In this document: one piece after another, positions 35,429 through 45,038 of the stretch | Position numbering within the stretch: position 1 is the stretch's first letter | How the letters are laid out: each line of letters begins with the position of its first letter | Origin: Planctomycetales bacterium ZRK34 | GTDB lineage: Bacteria > Planctomycetota > Phycisphaerae > Phycisphaerales > Zrk34 | Reading direction: 5' to 3' | DNA: 64,000 nt | Assembly (NCBI GenBank): GCA_014873095.1 | Contig: CP050848.1 | Location: forward strand, 5,577,850 to 5,641,849 | The notes under the pieces: generated by a model | What the model was told of the DNA's origin: nothing | The model's database searches: none | Seen by the model: the letters and a program-made list of their open reading frames with translations, nothing else | Position numbers and translations under genes: made by a program

Positions 35429-36949
35429 TCACTTGCGGCGGCGCATGGCCACCAGTCCGAGTGCCAGCAACCCGCCCGACAGCGCGCCCGGCGTCGGAAT
35501 CACCACCGAGGCCAGGAATTTCGCCTGATCAGCGCTTAAGACCGATTCATACATGCGGAAGACAGCCAGTTGCCCATCGAACCCGCCGTACAGCAAAGGG
35601 TCAAAGTTCGCAGCGATCGTCCCGTTAACACCCGCCACATCGCCCAGCCCCCCGCCGGGCAGACCGGCCCCGCCGTCATCGCCCGCCCAGTCGCCCGGGG
35701 CAAACACCGCGGTGTCGACCTGCTGCCCGTTGAGGTACAACGTCACCAGATCACCCGCCAGGTCGATCGTCGCCGTCGCGTGAAGCCAATCGTCAACGCC
35801 GAGGTTCACCGTCGACAGATCGATCTCGGCCACAGCCAGCGAGCCGCCGTTTTTCACATGCAGTTGAAGCGTCGAGCCATCCAGCGTCAGCGAGGTGCCG
35901 GTGCCATTGCCGCCGAAGTCCATCAGCACCTGCCGGCCGGTCAGCGTGTCGGCGTTGAAGACCAACTCGAAGCTGACCGCGCCGTTCGTGGGATCACCGG
36001 CAAAACCGCTCTGCAGCGCGACGCCGTTGGCGCCGTTGGTGAAGGTCGCCTTCTGGGTGCCGTCCAGGTCATAGGCGACGCGCCCGTCGTACATCGCCGG
36101 CGACTTGTTCACGGGCGTGTTGGTGCTGCTGAGAAACTCGATATCGAAAGCGGGGTCGACATCCGCCAGGTCGGTCCAGGTGTTGTCGCCGGGCGTGTCG
36201 AGTTCGGCATCGAAGTTCAGCGATGCGTTGGCCGCGGCGAAGTCTTTGGTGGTATGGGACAAGGCGTAGACCTTGATCGCCGACAGGGCGTTGTTGTAGA
36301 TGCGGACGTCGTCGATGTTGCCGACGAAGTTTCGATCGCTGGCCGAGAGAATGCTGTTGCCGATGATCAGCGGGTTGGCGCTTCCGGTGTTGACCGCCTG
36401 GGCGCCGCTGGTGCTGATTGATTCGGCAAAGCCGTCGACGTACAGCATGACTTCATCGACATTCGGCGAGCCGTCGTTCTTCAAAGTGACCGCCACGTGA
36501 TGCCACTCGCCGTCGCCGAGGCTGGTCGTACCGACGATGAAGCCTGCCTGCACCTCGGTGCGTAGCTTGGCGTCGTCGAGCCGAACATCCCACCGCTGGC
36601 CTCCCCCGGCCGTCGAACCCCATGACACCAAAGCGGCATTGGGATCAATCTGCGTACCAAGCTTGACCCACATCGCGACGGTGCGCGCGCCGCCACCTGT
36701 GATGTCCGCATAGTTGGCTGCGGTCTGGGCGCTTGAGTTGTCATCGCCGACGCCGGTCAAGCTCAGCGAGCCGTCGCCGACCTGAGTGTCGACCGTGTCG
36801 ATGCTTGCGTTGATGCCCAGTGTGGTGTCGGGCCCGACCGCAGCGGCTCCATCGGTGTCGAAAGTCCAGTGACCGACCAATTCGGCTTGGGCCATGCCGG
36901 CCGTCACGGCCAAGGCCACACACGCGGTGGTGAGTATTCTCCGTGTCAT
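35429..36949 (-). CDS. Exported tandem LamG-domain protein with PEP-CTERM-like tail
   Basis: A 506-residue exported protein with signal peptide MTRRILTTACVALAVTAGMAQA-EL. Two LamG/concanavalin-like domains are visible: the first (residues ~25-230) with LVGHWTFDTDG, GDGEWHHVAVTLKNDG and GNIDDVRIYNNALS, the second (~300-470) with NGAVSFELVFNADTLTG and DDWLHATATIDLAGDLVTLYL. The end is VVIPTPGALSGGLLALGLVAMRRRK, where PTP replaces PEP. Its start overlaps the FecR-LamG stop by four bases, so it belongs to the sigma-led operon and is a plausible secreted target of that pathway. Confidence 0.85.
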   Translation of the reverse strand: MTRRILTTACVALAVTAGMAQAELVGHWTFDTDGAAAVGPDTTLGINASIDTVDTQVGDGSLSLTGVGDDNSSAQTAANYADITGGGARTVAMWVKLGTQIDPNAALVSWGSTAGGGQRWDVRLDDAKLRTEVQAGFIVGTTSLGDGEWHHVAVTLKNDGSPNVDEVMLYVDGFAESISTSGAQAVNTGSANPLIIGNSILSASDRNFVGNIDDVRIYNNALSAIKVYALSHTTKDFAAANASLNFDAELDTPGDNTWTDLADVDPAFDIEFLSSTNTPVNKSPAMYDGRVAYDLDGTQKATFTNGANGVALQSGFAGDPTNGAVSFELVFNADTLTGRQVLMDFGGNGTGTSLTLDGSTLQLHVKNGGSLAVAEIDLSTVNLGVDDWLHATATIDLAGDLVTLYLNGQQVDTAVFAPGDWAGDDGGAGLPGGGLGDVAGVNGTIAANFDPLLYGGFDGQLAVFRMYESVLSADQAKFLASVVIPTPGALSGGLLALGLVAMRRRK

Positions 36950-38469
36950 TCTGATTCTCCAGATGTGGGGATGTCGTCAGTTGGCGACTCGTCGATGCCG
37001 AGGTTCACGCGGTTGTCTCGCATCAGCCGTTTGATCTGTCGTGGGGTCAGTGCCGCTTCGATCAGGTAAAGCTCATCGAGATCACCTCGGAAGTAGCGCT
37101 CAGGTTCGTTCAGATAGTGTCCGATCTGAAGCAGACCACCGCGGGTGTCGATCCGCTGGGGCTGTGTGTGGGACGGCGGGTCGAGTTTGCCGTCGATGTA
37201 GATTCTGGCCTGGTCGATGTTGTCACCGTCGAAGGTGACCGCGAGGTGATGCCACTTGCCGTCGCGCAGGTCCGTGGTGCCGATGATCCAGCCGTGTTGA
37301 ACTTCGCACCGCAGCGCCCCGAGCACGCCGGTCTGGGCCGCCTGGTTCCAACCAACCTGCCACTTGCCGCCCTGCACATCCGGCGCCCCCCAGGCCATGA
37401 CGGCATACGACTCGTGACCCCCGACGTTTTTCGGTATGCGCACCCACGCGGCGAATGTGCGCGGCTTGTCGCCAATGACGCCGGGCAGATCGGTGTCCAA
37501 CCCCGTCGTGCCATCGAAGCGCATCGCCTGCCCGAAGGGACCGTCGATACGGTGACTCTGCGGCACGGCCAGATCGTGCATCGTGTACGATCCGTCGGGC
37601 TCGACCGCGCGGGCCGACTCATCAAATCCGATATGCACGTAGCGCACCGGGGGCAACAGTCGCGCCAATCGACGGGCGCTCAACGGTTGCGGCTGCTTGC
37701 CGCCGGCGCCGAGACGCATCGATTGACCCGCCTGCAGGAAGTTCACCGTCTTGCCGACTTTGACCACAACCTGCCCTTCACTGACGAGCACATCGCAGCC
37801 GCCCTCGTCGACAAACATCGAAAACCGCGTGCCCAGGTCGATCACCGTCACACCATGCGGCGCCCGCACGCTGAAGCCCTGCGCCTGCGGCGGCACATTC
37901 GCCATCAACAGCCCCGAACGGAGATACCCCCCATTCGGACCGGTCAGATCAAAACGACAATCGCCCACCAGCGCGAGTTGCGCCCCGCTGGTCATCATCA
38001 GATCGCTGCGCCCCGACACCAGCGCCAGGTGGCCGCGCGACAGGTTCGAACCCGGCGGGGTCACGCTGCCGGCCTGTGACCCATCGCCCCACACCGCGTT
38101 GCGCACATCCGTCAACACCGCCACGGCCTCGGTGGAATCAGCCGGCGTTGTCCGTGACGTTGAAAAGACGGCAAGCCATGCCGTGACCACCAGCGCGACC
38201 GCGGCGGCCGCAGCAAATGCGCCCCCGACCACTCTGACGGCTCGGTTTCGCCCGGCCATGGGCTTTGGCGTGGTGGCAGCAACCGGCGGGTGATTCAGTT
38301 CCACATCATAAAGACGATCGAGCATGCGCCGCTGTATGGCGCAGGCGACGAAGGTCGTGCGCAGTTCGGCATCATCGCGCAGAGCCGCACGCAGCGCATC
38401 ACTCGCCTCGGCGGTGAGGTCGCCGTCGAAGTAGCGACCGATGTTTTCGATGTGCGGTTGATCAGTCAT
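36946..38469 (-). CDS. FecR-domain membrane protein with C-terminal LamG domain
   Basis: A 507-residue protein. The cytoplasmic N-terminus (MTDQPHIENIGRYFDGDLTAEASDALRAAL, residues 1-90) has the look of planctomycete anti-sigma segments. One transmembrane helix follows (VVGGAFAAAAAVALVVTAWLAVF is the region, ~residues 80-102). A FecR domain (~105-270) contains GYLRSGLLMANVPPQAQGFSVRAPHGVTVIDLGTRF. The C-terminal LamG domain (~330-490) has FAAWVRIPKNVGG and DGKWHHLAVTFDGD. It overlaps the sigma gene by eight bases. By analogy to FecI/FecR it should control the partner sigma factor, with the LamG domain as a possible external sensor. Confidence 0.85.
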   Translation of the reverse strand: MTDQPHIENIGRYFDGDLTAEASDALRAALRDDAELRTTFVACAIQRRMLDRLYDVELNHPPVAATTPKPMAGRNRAVRVVGGAFAAAAAVALVVTAWLAVFSTSRTTPADSTEAVAVLTDVRNAVWGDGSQAGSVTPPGSNLSRGHLALVSGRSDLMMTSGAQLALVGDCRFDLTGPNGGYLRSGLLMANVPPQAQGFSVRAPHGVTVIDLGTRFSMFVDEGGCDVLVSEGQVVVKVGKTVNFLQAGQSMRLGAGGKQPQPLSARRLARLLPPVRYVHIGFDESARAVEPDGSYTMHDLAVPQSHRIDGPFGQAMRFDGTTGLDTDLPGVIGDKPRTFAAWVRIPKNVGGHESYAVMAWGAPDVQGGKWQVGWNQAAQTGVLGALRCEVQHGWIIGTTDLRDGKWHHLAVTFDGDNIDQARIYIDGKLDPPSHTQPQRIDTRGGLLQIGHYLNEPERYFRGDLDELYLIEAALTPRQIKRLMRDNRVNLGIDESPTDDIPTSGESE

Positions 38470-38980
38470 GCACGTGGGCCAGCCGGTGGCGGATGCAGTC
38501 ACCGAGCGAACGGTGAGCACGGGTGAGTGTGACGTAAACGGTGGTGACCTTGCGGCCGAGGCGCTGGGCGATGCCGGCGGGTTTGATCGATTCGCGGTAG
38601 CGCATCTCGATCAGGCGTCGGGCGTCGGGGCTGAGCCGGCTCAGGCAGTGACGCAGCGCGTCGGTCATGTCGTCAGCGGCAAACGGATCAAACTGACGCC
38701 AGTCCGACTCCATCTGATCCAGCAGGTTGTCATCAAGAATCGGCGCTCCGCCGCGCTGCCGAATGGCGTATAAGGCGCGATGGCGGGCGGTGGCGCGGAG
38801 CCAGTGCGGCAGGTGGTCCGGGCCGTCGATTTCATCCGCTTTTTTCATAGCCAGCAGGCTGACATCCTGAAACACGTCCTCGGCCAGATGATCATCGCGC
38901 ACGATCGCCCAGATATACGCAAAGAGCTTGTCACGCTCGACTAACAACTGACGGACAACTTGTTCCTGCTCCATGGCCAT
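38462..38980 (-). CDS. ECF-like sigma factor (planctomycete/verrucomicrobial type)
   Basis: A 172-residue sigma factor, start MAMEQEQVVRQLLVERDKLF with GGAG nine bases upstream. Region 2 is YIWAIVRDDHLAEDVFQDVSLLAM ending with LPHWLRATARHRAL, and region 4 is LSPDARRLIEMRYRESIKPAGIAQRLGRKVTTVYVTLTRAHRSL. This form resembles the sigma group expanded in Rhodopirellula, Gemmata and Verrucomicrobium. It leads an operon with FecR-LamG, LamG and pseudopilin genes and likely controls it. Confidence 0.88.
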   Translation of the reverse strand: MAMEQEQVVRQLLVERDKLFAYIWAIVRDDHLAEDVFQDVSLLAMKKADEIDGPDHLPHWLRATARHRALYAIRQRGGAPILDDNLLDQMESDWRQFDPFAADDMTDALRHCLSRLSPDARRLIEMRYRESIKPAGIAQRLGRKVTTVYVTLTRAHRSLGDCIRHRLAHVHD

Positions 38981-39090
38981 ACGACGTCTCCACCCGTTAC
39001 TCACAGCCGCGGCCGGTTTCGATACAACAATCTGAGAGTTTTTCGCACTGTTTAGCCGCCAGCCGCAGCGAGCGCGTCCCCCTGCCGATT

Positions 39091-40302
39091 TCACCGAACC
39101 TGACCGCGCAATATCACCCGATCCAGCCAGCGGTCGTCCCAGGCATACAGCAGACACGCCAGCGGATTGACCGCCTGCCGCCAGTTCACATCCGGCTCGA
39201 TCAGCAGCAGGTCCGCCTCGGCGCCCGCCTGCAGTCGACCGACCTGCTCAAACCCCAGCGCGTCGGCATTACCGATCGTGATCTGATGCCACGCTTCGGC
39301 CGGCGTCGGGGGCAGACGCCCGATCGACTTGGCCGCCTGAATCATCGACTGGGCGACGCGCACCATGCCGCGCTCCGTGCCGGCGCCGAGGTCCGATCCC
39401 AGGCAGGTCTTCACATGGGCCATGTGATGGGCATGACGATCCATCGTGCCGCTGTTGAGGAAGGCGTTTGCCGTCGGGCAGTGGGCGATCGTCGACCCGG
39501 CCTCGGCGATCAACATGCGCGCCGCCGCGTCGAGCCAGATGCCATGTCCAAAGATGGTGCGCGGCGTCAGCAACTCCGCCTGCAGGTACAACTCGGTGTA
39601 ATCCATCTTGTCGTGCAGGTCGTACACCGCCTGACATTCTTTCTGCGTTTCCGCCAGGTGGGTCTGCACCGGCGCATCGTAGGCCCGGGTCAAAGCGCCG
39701 CAGCCCCGCAGCAGCGTCTCGCTGCACGACACCGCAAAGCGCGGCGTCACCGCGGGCGTCACCCGTCCGACCGCTCCCGCTGAAAGCAACGACTCGGTTT
39801 CATCGAGCAACTGCTGCGCCGGGCGAATCAACTCCGGCGGCGCCTGCTGATCCATCAGCGTCTGACCGATGATCGCGCGAACATTCATCTCCGCGGCGCA
39901 CCGGATGGCGGCGCGCGTCGCGTCGTGATGGACCGTCGTGTAAGCCGCGAAACTCGTCGTGCCTCTCGCCAGCAGTTGCATGATTGCCCGCTCGGTCGCC
40001 GCGCCGGCAAAGTCGGCGTCTTCCCACTGCGCCTCGGCCGGGTAGATCACCTGCTCCAGCCATGGCAGCAGCTTGAGCCCGTCAGCCCCGATGCAGTCGA
40101 ATTGCGGCAGGTGCAGATGCGTGTCGACAAACCCCGGAAAAACCAGGTGCCGATCGCCCCCGAGGTCCGGCGTGTGCGGGCAGTCGCTTTCGTGTACTTC
40201 CACGATCCGCCCGTCCTCGACGAGCAACCAGCCGGCCGCCAGTCGCATCTGCCGCATCGGCGCTTCGAGCATCAATGTACCTGCGATGATCATCGTGGGC
40301 AT
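39091..40302 (-). CDS. Guanine deaminase-like amidohydrolase
   Basis: A 403-residue metal-dependent hydrolase. The metal-site motif is PGFVDTHLHLPQ (His62, His64), followed by GLKLLPWLEQVIYPAEAQWED, a stretch characteristic of guanine deaminase. Further conserved blocks are ARGTTSFAAYTTVH, VQTHLAETQKE, HCPTANAFLNSG and GSDLGAGTERGMVRVA (metal aspartate). Guanine deaminases convert guanine to xanthine in purine salvage. Length is slightly below the usual ~430. It is divergent from a PfkB-type kinase, with about 20 bases between starts. Guanine is the best-supported substrate, but related atrazine-type deaminases cannot be excluded. Confidence 0.8.
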   Translation of the reverse strand: MPTMIIAGTLMLEAPMRQMRLAAGWLLVEDGRIVEVHESDCPHTPDLGGDRHLVFPGFVDTHLHLPQFDCIGADGLKLLPWLEQVIYPAEAQWEDADFAGAATERAIMQLLARGTTSFAAYTTVHHDATRAAIRCAAEMNVRAIIGQTLMDQQAPPELIRPAQQLLDETESLLSAGAVGRVTPAVTPRFAVSCSETLLRGCGALTRAYDAPVQTHLAETQKECQAVYDLHDKMDYTELYLQAELLTPRTIFGHGIWLDAAARMLIAEAGSTIAHCPTANAFLNSGTMDRHAHHMAHVKTCLGSDLGAGTERGMVRVAQSMIQAAKSIGRLPPTPAEAWHQITIGNADALGFEQVGRLQAGAEADLLLIEPDVNWRQAVNPLACLLYAWDDRWLDRVILRGQVR

Positions 40303-40323
40303 GATACGTTACAATCTCGCCTG

Positions 40324-41277
40324 ATGAAAAAGCGATACGATTGCGTGGTGTGCGGGTCGTGCGTCGTCGACATCCTTGTACGACCGGTGCCGCTGGACGA
40401 ACCGATCGGCGGCGGCAAACTCGTGCGCACCGAGCCGATCGAACTGACCACCGGCGGCATCGTCTCCAACGCCGGTGTCGCCATGGCCCGCCTCGGTATG
40501 AACATCGCCGCCTTCACGTGGACCGGCGATGACATCTGGGCCCCGATCATCCGCGACAAATTCGCCGCCGAGGGGCTCGACACCTCAGCGATGTCTGCCC
40601 GCGCTGGCCTGGCCACCAGCACCACCGCCGTGCTCATTGATGCCGCCGGCGAGCGCAGCTTCATGCACTGCGTCGGCGCGACCAAGCAGATGGACCGCGC
40701 CGCCTATCTCGACAAACTCGACCTGTTCGCACAGAGCCGCATGATGTTGCTGGGGTATTACCCGCTGATGCCGAACCTGCTGAATGATCTGCCGCAGGTG
40801 CTCGCGGCGATTCGCGATACCGGCTGCATGACCGCCCTCGATGCCGCCGGCGACGGTGGTGACATGCAACCACTCGACCAGATTCTCCCGCACCTCGATA
40901 TTTACGTGCCCAGTCACAACGAAGCCGAGCACCAGACCGGCGAGTCCGATCCACAGCGCATCATCAACAGGTATCGCGAAGCCGGCGCTCCCGGTCTGCT
41001 CGGCGTCAAACTCGGCGCCGACGGGGCGTTGCTGTCACCGGCCGCGAACCAGTTCATCGAAATCGCAGCCGTCACCCCGCCCGGCCCGGTCATCGACACC
41101 ACCGGCGCCGGCGACTGTTTCTACGGCGGTCTTCTGACCGGCCTGATGCGAAACATGCCGCTGCATGACGCCGGTCGCCTCGCCGCCGCCACAGGCGCCT
41201 GCTGCGTCACGGGTTTAGGCGCAACGGCCGGTCTGCGCGACCTGCCCGCCACGTGCCATCTCGCCGGTCTGCCCTGA
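40324..41277 (+). CDS. PfkB-family carbohydrate kinase
   Basis: A 317-residue ribokinase-fold kinase starting MKKRYDCVVCGSCVVDILVRP. The substrate-side signature is TTGGIVSNAGVAMARLG (residues ~40-56). The ATP/anion-hole motif is PVIDTTGAGDCFYGGLLTGL, with the catalytic Asp in GAGD. IYVPSHNEAEHQTGE is the conserved NxxE-type region. It may phosphorylate a sugar or a nucleoside; its divergent neighbour is a purine deaminase, which makes a nucleoside a reasonable but unproven option. Confidence 0.88.
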   Translation: MKKRYDCVVCGSCVVDILVRPVPLDEPIGGGKLVRTEPIELTTGGIVSNAGVAMARLGMNIAAFTWTGDDIWAPIIRDKFAAEGLDTSAMSARAGLATSTTAVLIDAAGERSFMHCVGATKQMDRAAYLDKLDLFAQSRMMLLGYYPLMPNLLNDLPQVLAAIRDTGCMTALDAAGDGGDMQPLDQILPHLDIYVPSHNEAEHQTGESDPQRIINRYREAGAPGLLGVKLGADGALLSPAANQFIEIAAVTPPGPVIDTTGAGDCFYGGLLTGLMRNMPLHDAGRLAAATGACCVTGLGATAGLRDLPATCHLAGLP

Positions 41278-41531
41278 CAATTCGCTTTTATTTGTCGCTT
41301 GATAACGTACTTATTATCGCGGCCCACACAAAAAAAAGATTGACCTCGGCGATATTTTTGGATATTTGTATCGTTATATACATCTGGGGCTGGCGACCGT
41401 GTGTGCCGTCGCTGTACCAGAAGGGGCAATCCACATCGCACCTTGGTCGAGCAGATCAATCGACCGCATTCAAGTCTGATCACGCGCGGTGTGGACGATC
41501 GCTTTGCGATTGAAAGATACGGGGTTAAGTG
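41278..41531. other. AT-rich intergenic region without a recognised gene
   Basis: The 254 bases between the PfkB kinase and the beta-helical protein are clearly richer in A/T than the surroundings. A spaced inverted repeat GATAA-n8-TTATC occurs near 41303, and TTGACC at 41340, but no convincing -10 element pairs with it. No ORF or RNA was recognised. Confidence 0.5.
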
Positions 41532-43451
41532 ATGTCGACACAAATCAGGTCGCGGGGTGTTGCATTCATCAGTATCGTGATCCTTGTTGCCGCCCAGAAG
41601 GTTCATGCCGAAACCTTCACATGGTCCGGCGCGTACGGCAATGCGTACTGGCAGACGGCCACCGGCTCAACCCAGTCCGATGAATTGCCCTACGGAACCT
41701 ACGGCAACGGATGGGGCCGCACATGGGTCTGGAACGACTCGGACTGGAGTCAGTACTACCCCAAGTCCGACGATGCCGTGTACGTCCCTGACGGCATGTC
41801 GTTGCACCCCAACGGCGCTGAATCCGGCCAGGGCAGCGCGTCGACCTGCTCGACGCTGACGCTGGGCGTCGGCACGTCTCTGACCGAAAGCGCCACGCAT
41901 GGACTTGTCGACATCTACGGCACTTCATTCGTCAACAACGGCACATTCTCCACGTCTCTGTTGATACACAGCACGATGCTGGACGTGACCGGCACGGGTG
42001 AAATCTTTCTGAACAGTCACCACGTCTATAGCAAGACCAACCACTGCGCGCTGCAGTTCAGCGCAGGTCAGAACGTGCACGGCACCGGCGACATCGGCGC
42101 GGCCAACACCGTCGTCGACTACGTCAACCCCGACATCACCAACAACGGCACCATCCGCGCCGATACAAGCCTGGGCGTGTTCGGCTGGATAAACAACACC
42201 AACAACGGCCAGCTCGTCGCCGGCAACAGTGCCACGCTCGAGCTCGGCGGGCAGTGGACCAACAACAATATCATCCGTGCCGAAGACGGCGGCGCCGTCG
42301 TGTTCTACGCACACAGCTACGACCTGGACGGCGACGGGCAAAGCGACGGCGGCATCACCGGCGGACGCCTCGAATCGCTGGGCGACGGCGTATTCACCAG
42401 TTCAAGCGGTTCCGGCTTCGTGCTCCGCGATCTGACCATTGCCGCCAGGGTGCATGTCACCTACAACAACGAACACCTCGGCTTCGCCGGCAACATTGCC
42501 ACCGAGGCTGGTGCGGAACTGCTGTTCGGCCGCACCAGCAAAACCGGCTTTACCTTCGGCACCTTCGACCTGCACGACGACACCACGCTCAGCGGCTCCG
42601 GGCAGACCATTTTAGGCTACGACGGGCAGGTCGATGTCGCCGCCGCCGCACCCGGTCCCAAAACGCTGACCATCGGCGCTGATCACACGTTGATCATGTA
42701 CCAGACAACCCACTTCGACCAGGCCGGCGATGATCAAATCGCCCTGGTCAACCATGGCGTGGTTCACTATCAGCCTATCCTCGCCGGCGCCGAAGATATG
42801 AACTCCACCAATTACGTCTACGGCGGAACGACCAACCAAGGCCGCTTCCTCATCGACAAACCCGACGGCAGCGGCCAGGTCTACTGGCTCGGTGACATCA
42901 CGCAAAACACCGGCGAGTTCATCGTCGACGGCTATCTCTATCTCAACCCCTGGGGCAGTGACCACACCTTCCAGATTCTCGGCGGCACACTCGGCGGCAG
43001 CGGCACCATCCGCAATTCGACCACGGGTGTCTACGTCGGCCCGGACGTCACCCTCAGCCCCGGCAACAGCCCCGGCGCCCTGACCATCTCCGGCTCACTG
43101 ACCGTCGGCGACGGCGCTGACTACGTGGTGGAAGTCAGCGATACCGATGCGGACCGGTTGATCGTCACCGGCACGCTGAGTTTCGAAGGCATGCTCAACC
43201 TGATACTCGTCGGCGACAACCTGTCCGCCGAGCGGACATCCGACCTGGTCCTGTTCGAGTTCGGATCACTGGACGCGATGCCCCAGATCAACATCACCGC
43301 ACCGGCTGACTGGACATGGGGCGCGATCAGTCAGATCGGCAACACGCTCGTGCTCAACGATGTGGTCGCCGCGCCCGGCCCGACCACCGGCCTGCTGAGC
43401 TTACTGGGCCTGAGCATCATGCTCACCCGGCGGCGGAAAAACACCGGGTAA
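41532..43451 (+). CDS. Exported beta-helical autotransporter-like repeat protein with PEP-CTERM-like tail
   Basis: A 639-residue exported protein with signal peptide MSTQIRSRGVAFISIVILVAAQKVHA-ET (start ATG 41532; a GTG directly before it is possible). The body is Asn/Gly/Thr-rich with repeated short strands such as ITNNGTIRADTS, NNTNNGQLVAGNSATLELGG and GGTLGGSGTIRNSTTGVYVGP, then LSPGNSPGALTISGSLTVGDGADYVVEV. This is the pattern of autotransporter-type beta-helix proteins found with PEP-CTERM signals. The end is VAAPGPTTGLLSLLGLSIMLTRRRKNTG, where PGP replaces PEP. It is probably surface displayed; ligand unknown. Confidence 0.8.
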   Translation: MSTQIRSRGVAFISIVILVAAQKVHAETFTWSGAYGNAYWQTATGSTQSDELPYGTYGNGWGRTWVWNDSDWSQYYPKSDDAVYVPDGMSLHPNGAESGQGSASTCSTLTLGVGTSLTESATHGLVDIYGTSFVNNGTFSTSLLIHSTMLDVTGTGEIFLNSHHVYSKTNHCALQFSAGQNVHGTGDIGAANTVVDYVNPDITNNGTIRADTSLGVFGWINNTNNGQLVAGNSATLELGGQWTNNNIIRAEDGGAVVFYAHSYDLDGDGQSDGGITGGRLESLGDGVFTSSSGSGFVLRDLTIAARVHVTYNNEHLGFAGNIATEAGAELLFGRTSKTGFTFGTFDLHDDTTLSGSGQTILGYDGQVDVAAAAPGPKTLTIGADHTLIMYQTTHFDQAGDDQIALVNHGVVHYQPILAGAEDMNSTNYVYGGTTNQGRFLIDKPDGSGQVYWLGDITQNTGEFIVDGYLYLNPWGSDHTFQILGGTLGGSGTIRNSTTGVYVGPDVTLSPGNSPGALTISGSLTVGDGADYVVEVSDTDADRLIVTGTLSFEGMLNLILVGDNLSAERTSDLVLFEFGSLDAMPQINITAPADWTWGAISQIGNTLVLNDVVAAPGPTTGLLSLLGLSIMLTRRRKNTG

Positions 43452-43491
43452 ACACATACTGCCCGATATCGAAGTCACCCTGTGAACCAGA

Positions 43492-44901
43492 TTACTTGAC
43501 CGATTGACCGGCCAGGGGACGGGTGCGGTCGCGCTCGACCGAGTCCGCCCACGCGGCGAGCGATTGGTTCATCTCGGCCGTGCGTTGGGGATACTTGTCG
43601 GCGAGGTTGTGCTGCTCCGCGGGGTCGTTGCTGAGATCAAACAGCATCGGCGGCTTTTTCGATTCCTGGTGAATGTTGTTGCCACTGACATACGGGCGCA
43701 CGAGTTTCCATTGGCCGTCCCGCATCGCGGCGTTGTGTGAATACAGCGGCAGGCCGCGGTTCCATTGCCAGTATCGCACCGGCGCGGAAGCGGTCTGTCC
43801 CCGGCGCAGGGCTTCGAGCACATTGCGTCCGTCCAGTTGTAACGTGTCGGGCAGATCAATCCCGCAGGCGGCGGCCAGCGTGGGCAGCACATCCTGAAAC
43901 TGGACCAGCGTGTCGTTGACGCCGGGCTTGAGTTGACCGGGCCAGCGGATCATGAAGGGCACATGGATGCCGCCTTCGTGGACGGTGTATTTGGTGCCGC
44001 GCAGATTGCAGTTGAATCGATGTCCGCCGCCGCGCTCGCCGGGGAGCGGGTCGAGCCCGTTGTCGCTGGAGAAGATGACGATGGTGTTGTCGCTGAGGCC
44101 GAGTTTGTCCAGCTCGTCGAGCACCTGGCCGACGCCGCGATCGAGCACCTCGATCATGGCATAGATGATGGCGGTGTTTTCACTGAAGCCTTGTTTTTTG
44201 TAACGGTCGACTATCTTCTGTGGTGCGTTCAGCGGGCGGTGCGGCGCGTAGTGGGCCAGGTGCAGAAAGAACGACTTATCACGATGGCGGCGAATGAAAT
44301 CGATCGACAGTTCGGTGAAGTGGTCGGTGAGGTAGCGGTCTTCAAAGTGAACCTGTTGGCCTTGGATGTCGAGTGGGTACTTGAAGTAGCTTTTGATTGC
44401 ACCATCGCCCGCGACGAAACCGGCGAACTCCTGGAAGCCGCGTTTGAGGGGATGAAACTCCGGGCCGTCGCCAGTGTGCCATTTGCCGACGAGACCGGTG
44501 GCGTAGCCCTGCGCCGCGAAGAGGTCGGCGATGGTTGTTTCATCGAGTCGCAGGCGGGTCAGGCCGGATTTGGCTGACAGTGAAGTGACGCCGGTGCGAT
44601 GCGGGTAGCGACCGGTCAGCAGGGCCGCGCGGGCCGGGGCGCAGACCGCCGAGCCGGAGTACCCATGTGTCAGGTAGACACTCTGCTGGGCCAGTTGATC
44701 GAGGCGCGGCGTGCGGTTGAGTCCGCCGTTGTTGCGCGCCAGATCGCCGAGGCACATGTCGTCGGCAAGGATGAGCAGCACATTGGGCCGGGCGGCTTCC
44801 TGCCCCCGAAGCACGGGCGTCATCGCCAACCCGCACAACACCGCCATCCCAATCGCCGCACAATATCGAATCGAAACATTGGTCATCATGGCTTTGCTCA
44901 T
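43492..44901 (-). CDS. Exported type I (formylglycine) sulfatase
   Basis: A 469-residue sulfatase with signal peptide ending near LRGQEA-ARP. Metal ligands DD are in LLILADDMCLGD (about residues 46-49). The nucleophile motif is C87-A-P-A-R91 followed by AALLTGRYPHRTG; Ala at the fourth position is a common variant. GLVGKWHTGDGPEFHPLKRGF and IFSSDNGLDP complete the active site. It is divergent from the FlgI-like gene. The starting Met is not certain, as ATG codons at residues 1, 5 and 6 lack a strong site. Confidence 0.92.
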   Translation of the reverse strand: MSKAMMTNVSIRYCAAIGMAVLCGLAMTPVLRGQEAARPNVLLILADDMCLGDLARNNGGLNRTPRLDQLAQQSVYLTHGYSGSAVCAPARAALLTGRYPHRTGVTSLSAKSGLTRLRLDETTIADLFAAQGYATGLVGKWHTGDGPEFHPLKRGFQEFAGFVAGDGAIKSYFKYPLDIQGQQVHFEDRYLTDHFTELSIDFIRRHRDKSFFLHLAHYAPHRPLNAPQKIVDRYKKQGFSENTAIIYAMIEVLDRGVGQVLDELDKLGLSDNTIVIFSSDNGLDPLPGERGGGHRFNCNLRGTKYTVHEGGIHVPFMIRWPGQLKPGVNDTLVQFQDVLPTLAAACGIDLPDTLQLDGRNVLEALRRGQTASAPVRYWQWNRGLPLYSHNAAMRDGQWKLVRPYVSGNNIHQESKKPPMLFDLSNDPAEQHNLADKYPQRTAEMNQSLAAWADSVERDRTRPLAGQSVK

Positions 44902-45038
44902 TGCTGGTGATTCCGCTTTCGGTACAACAATTATGGTTGATACGCAAATGATTCAGCCCGTTTGACCGCGAGTCGAAGGCGAGCGTGCCCGTCGGCATGC
45001 AGCCCCCCGCCCCGGGCGCAACTGTCGGGCTGATCGTG

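Noticed and set aside
41340..41368. Promoter for the beta-helical protein (TTGACC plus TATTTG)
   Set aside because: The -10 matches only three of six consensus bases and the distance to the ATG is over 160 bases.
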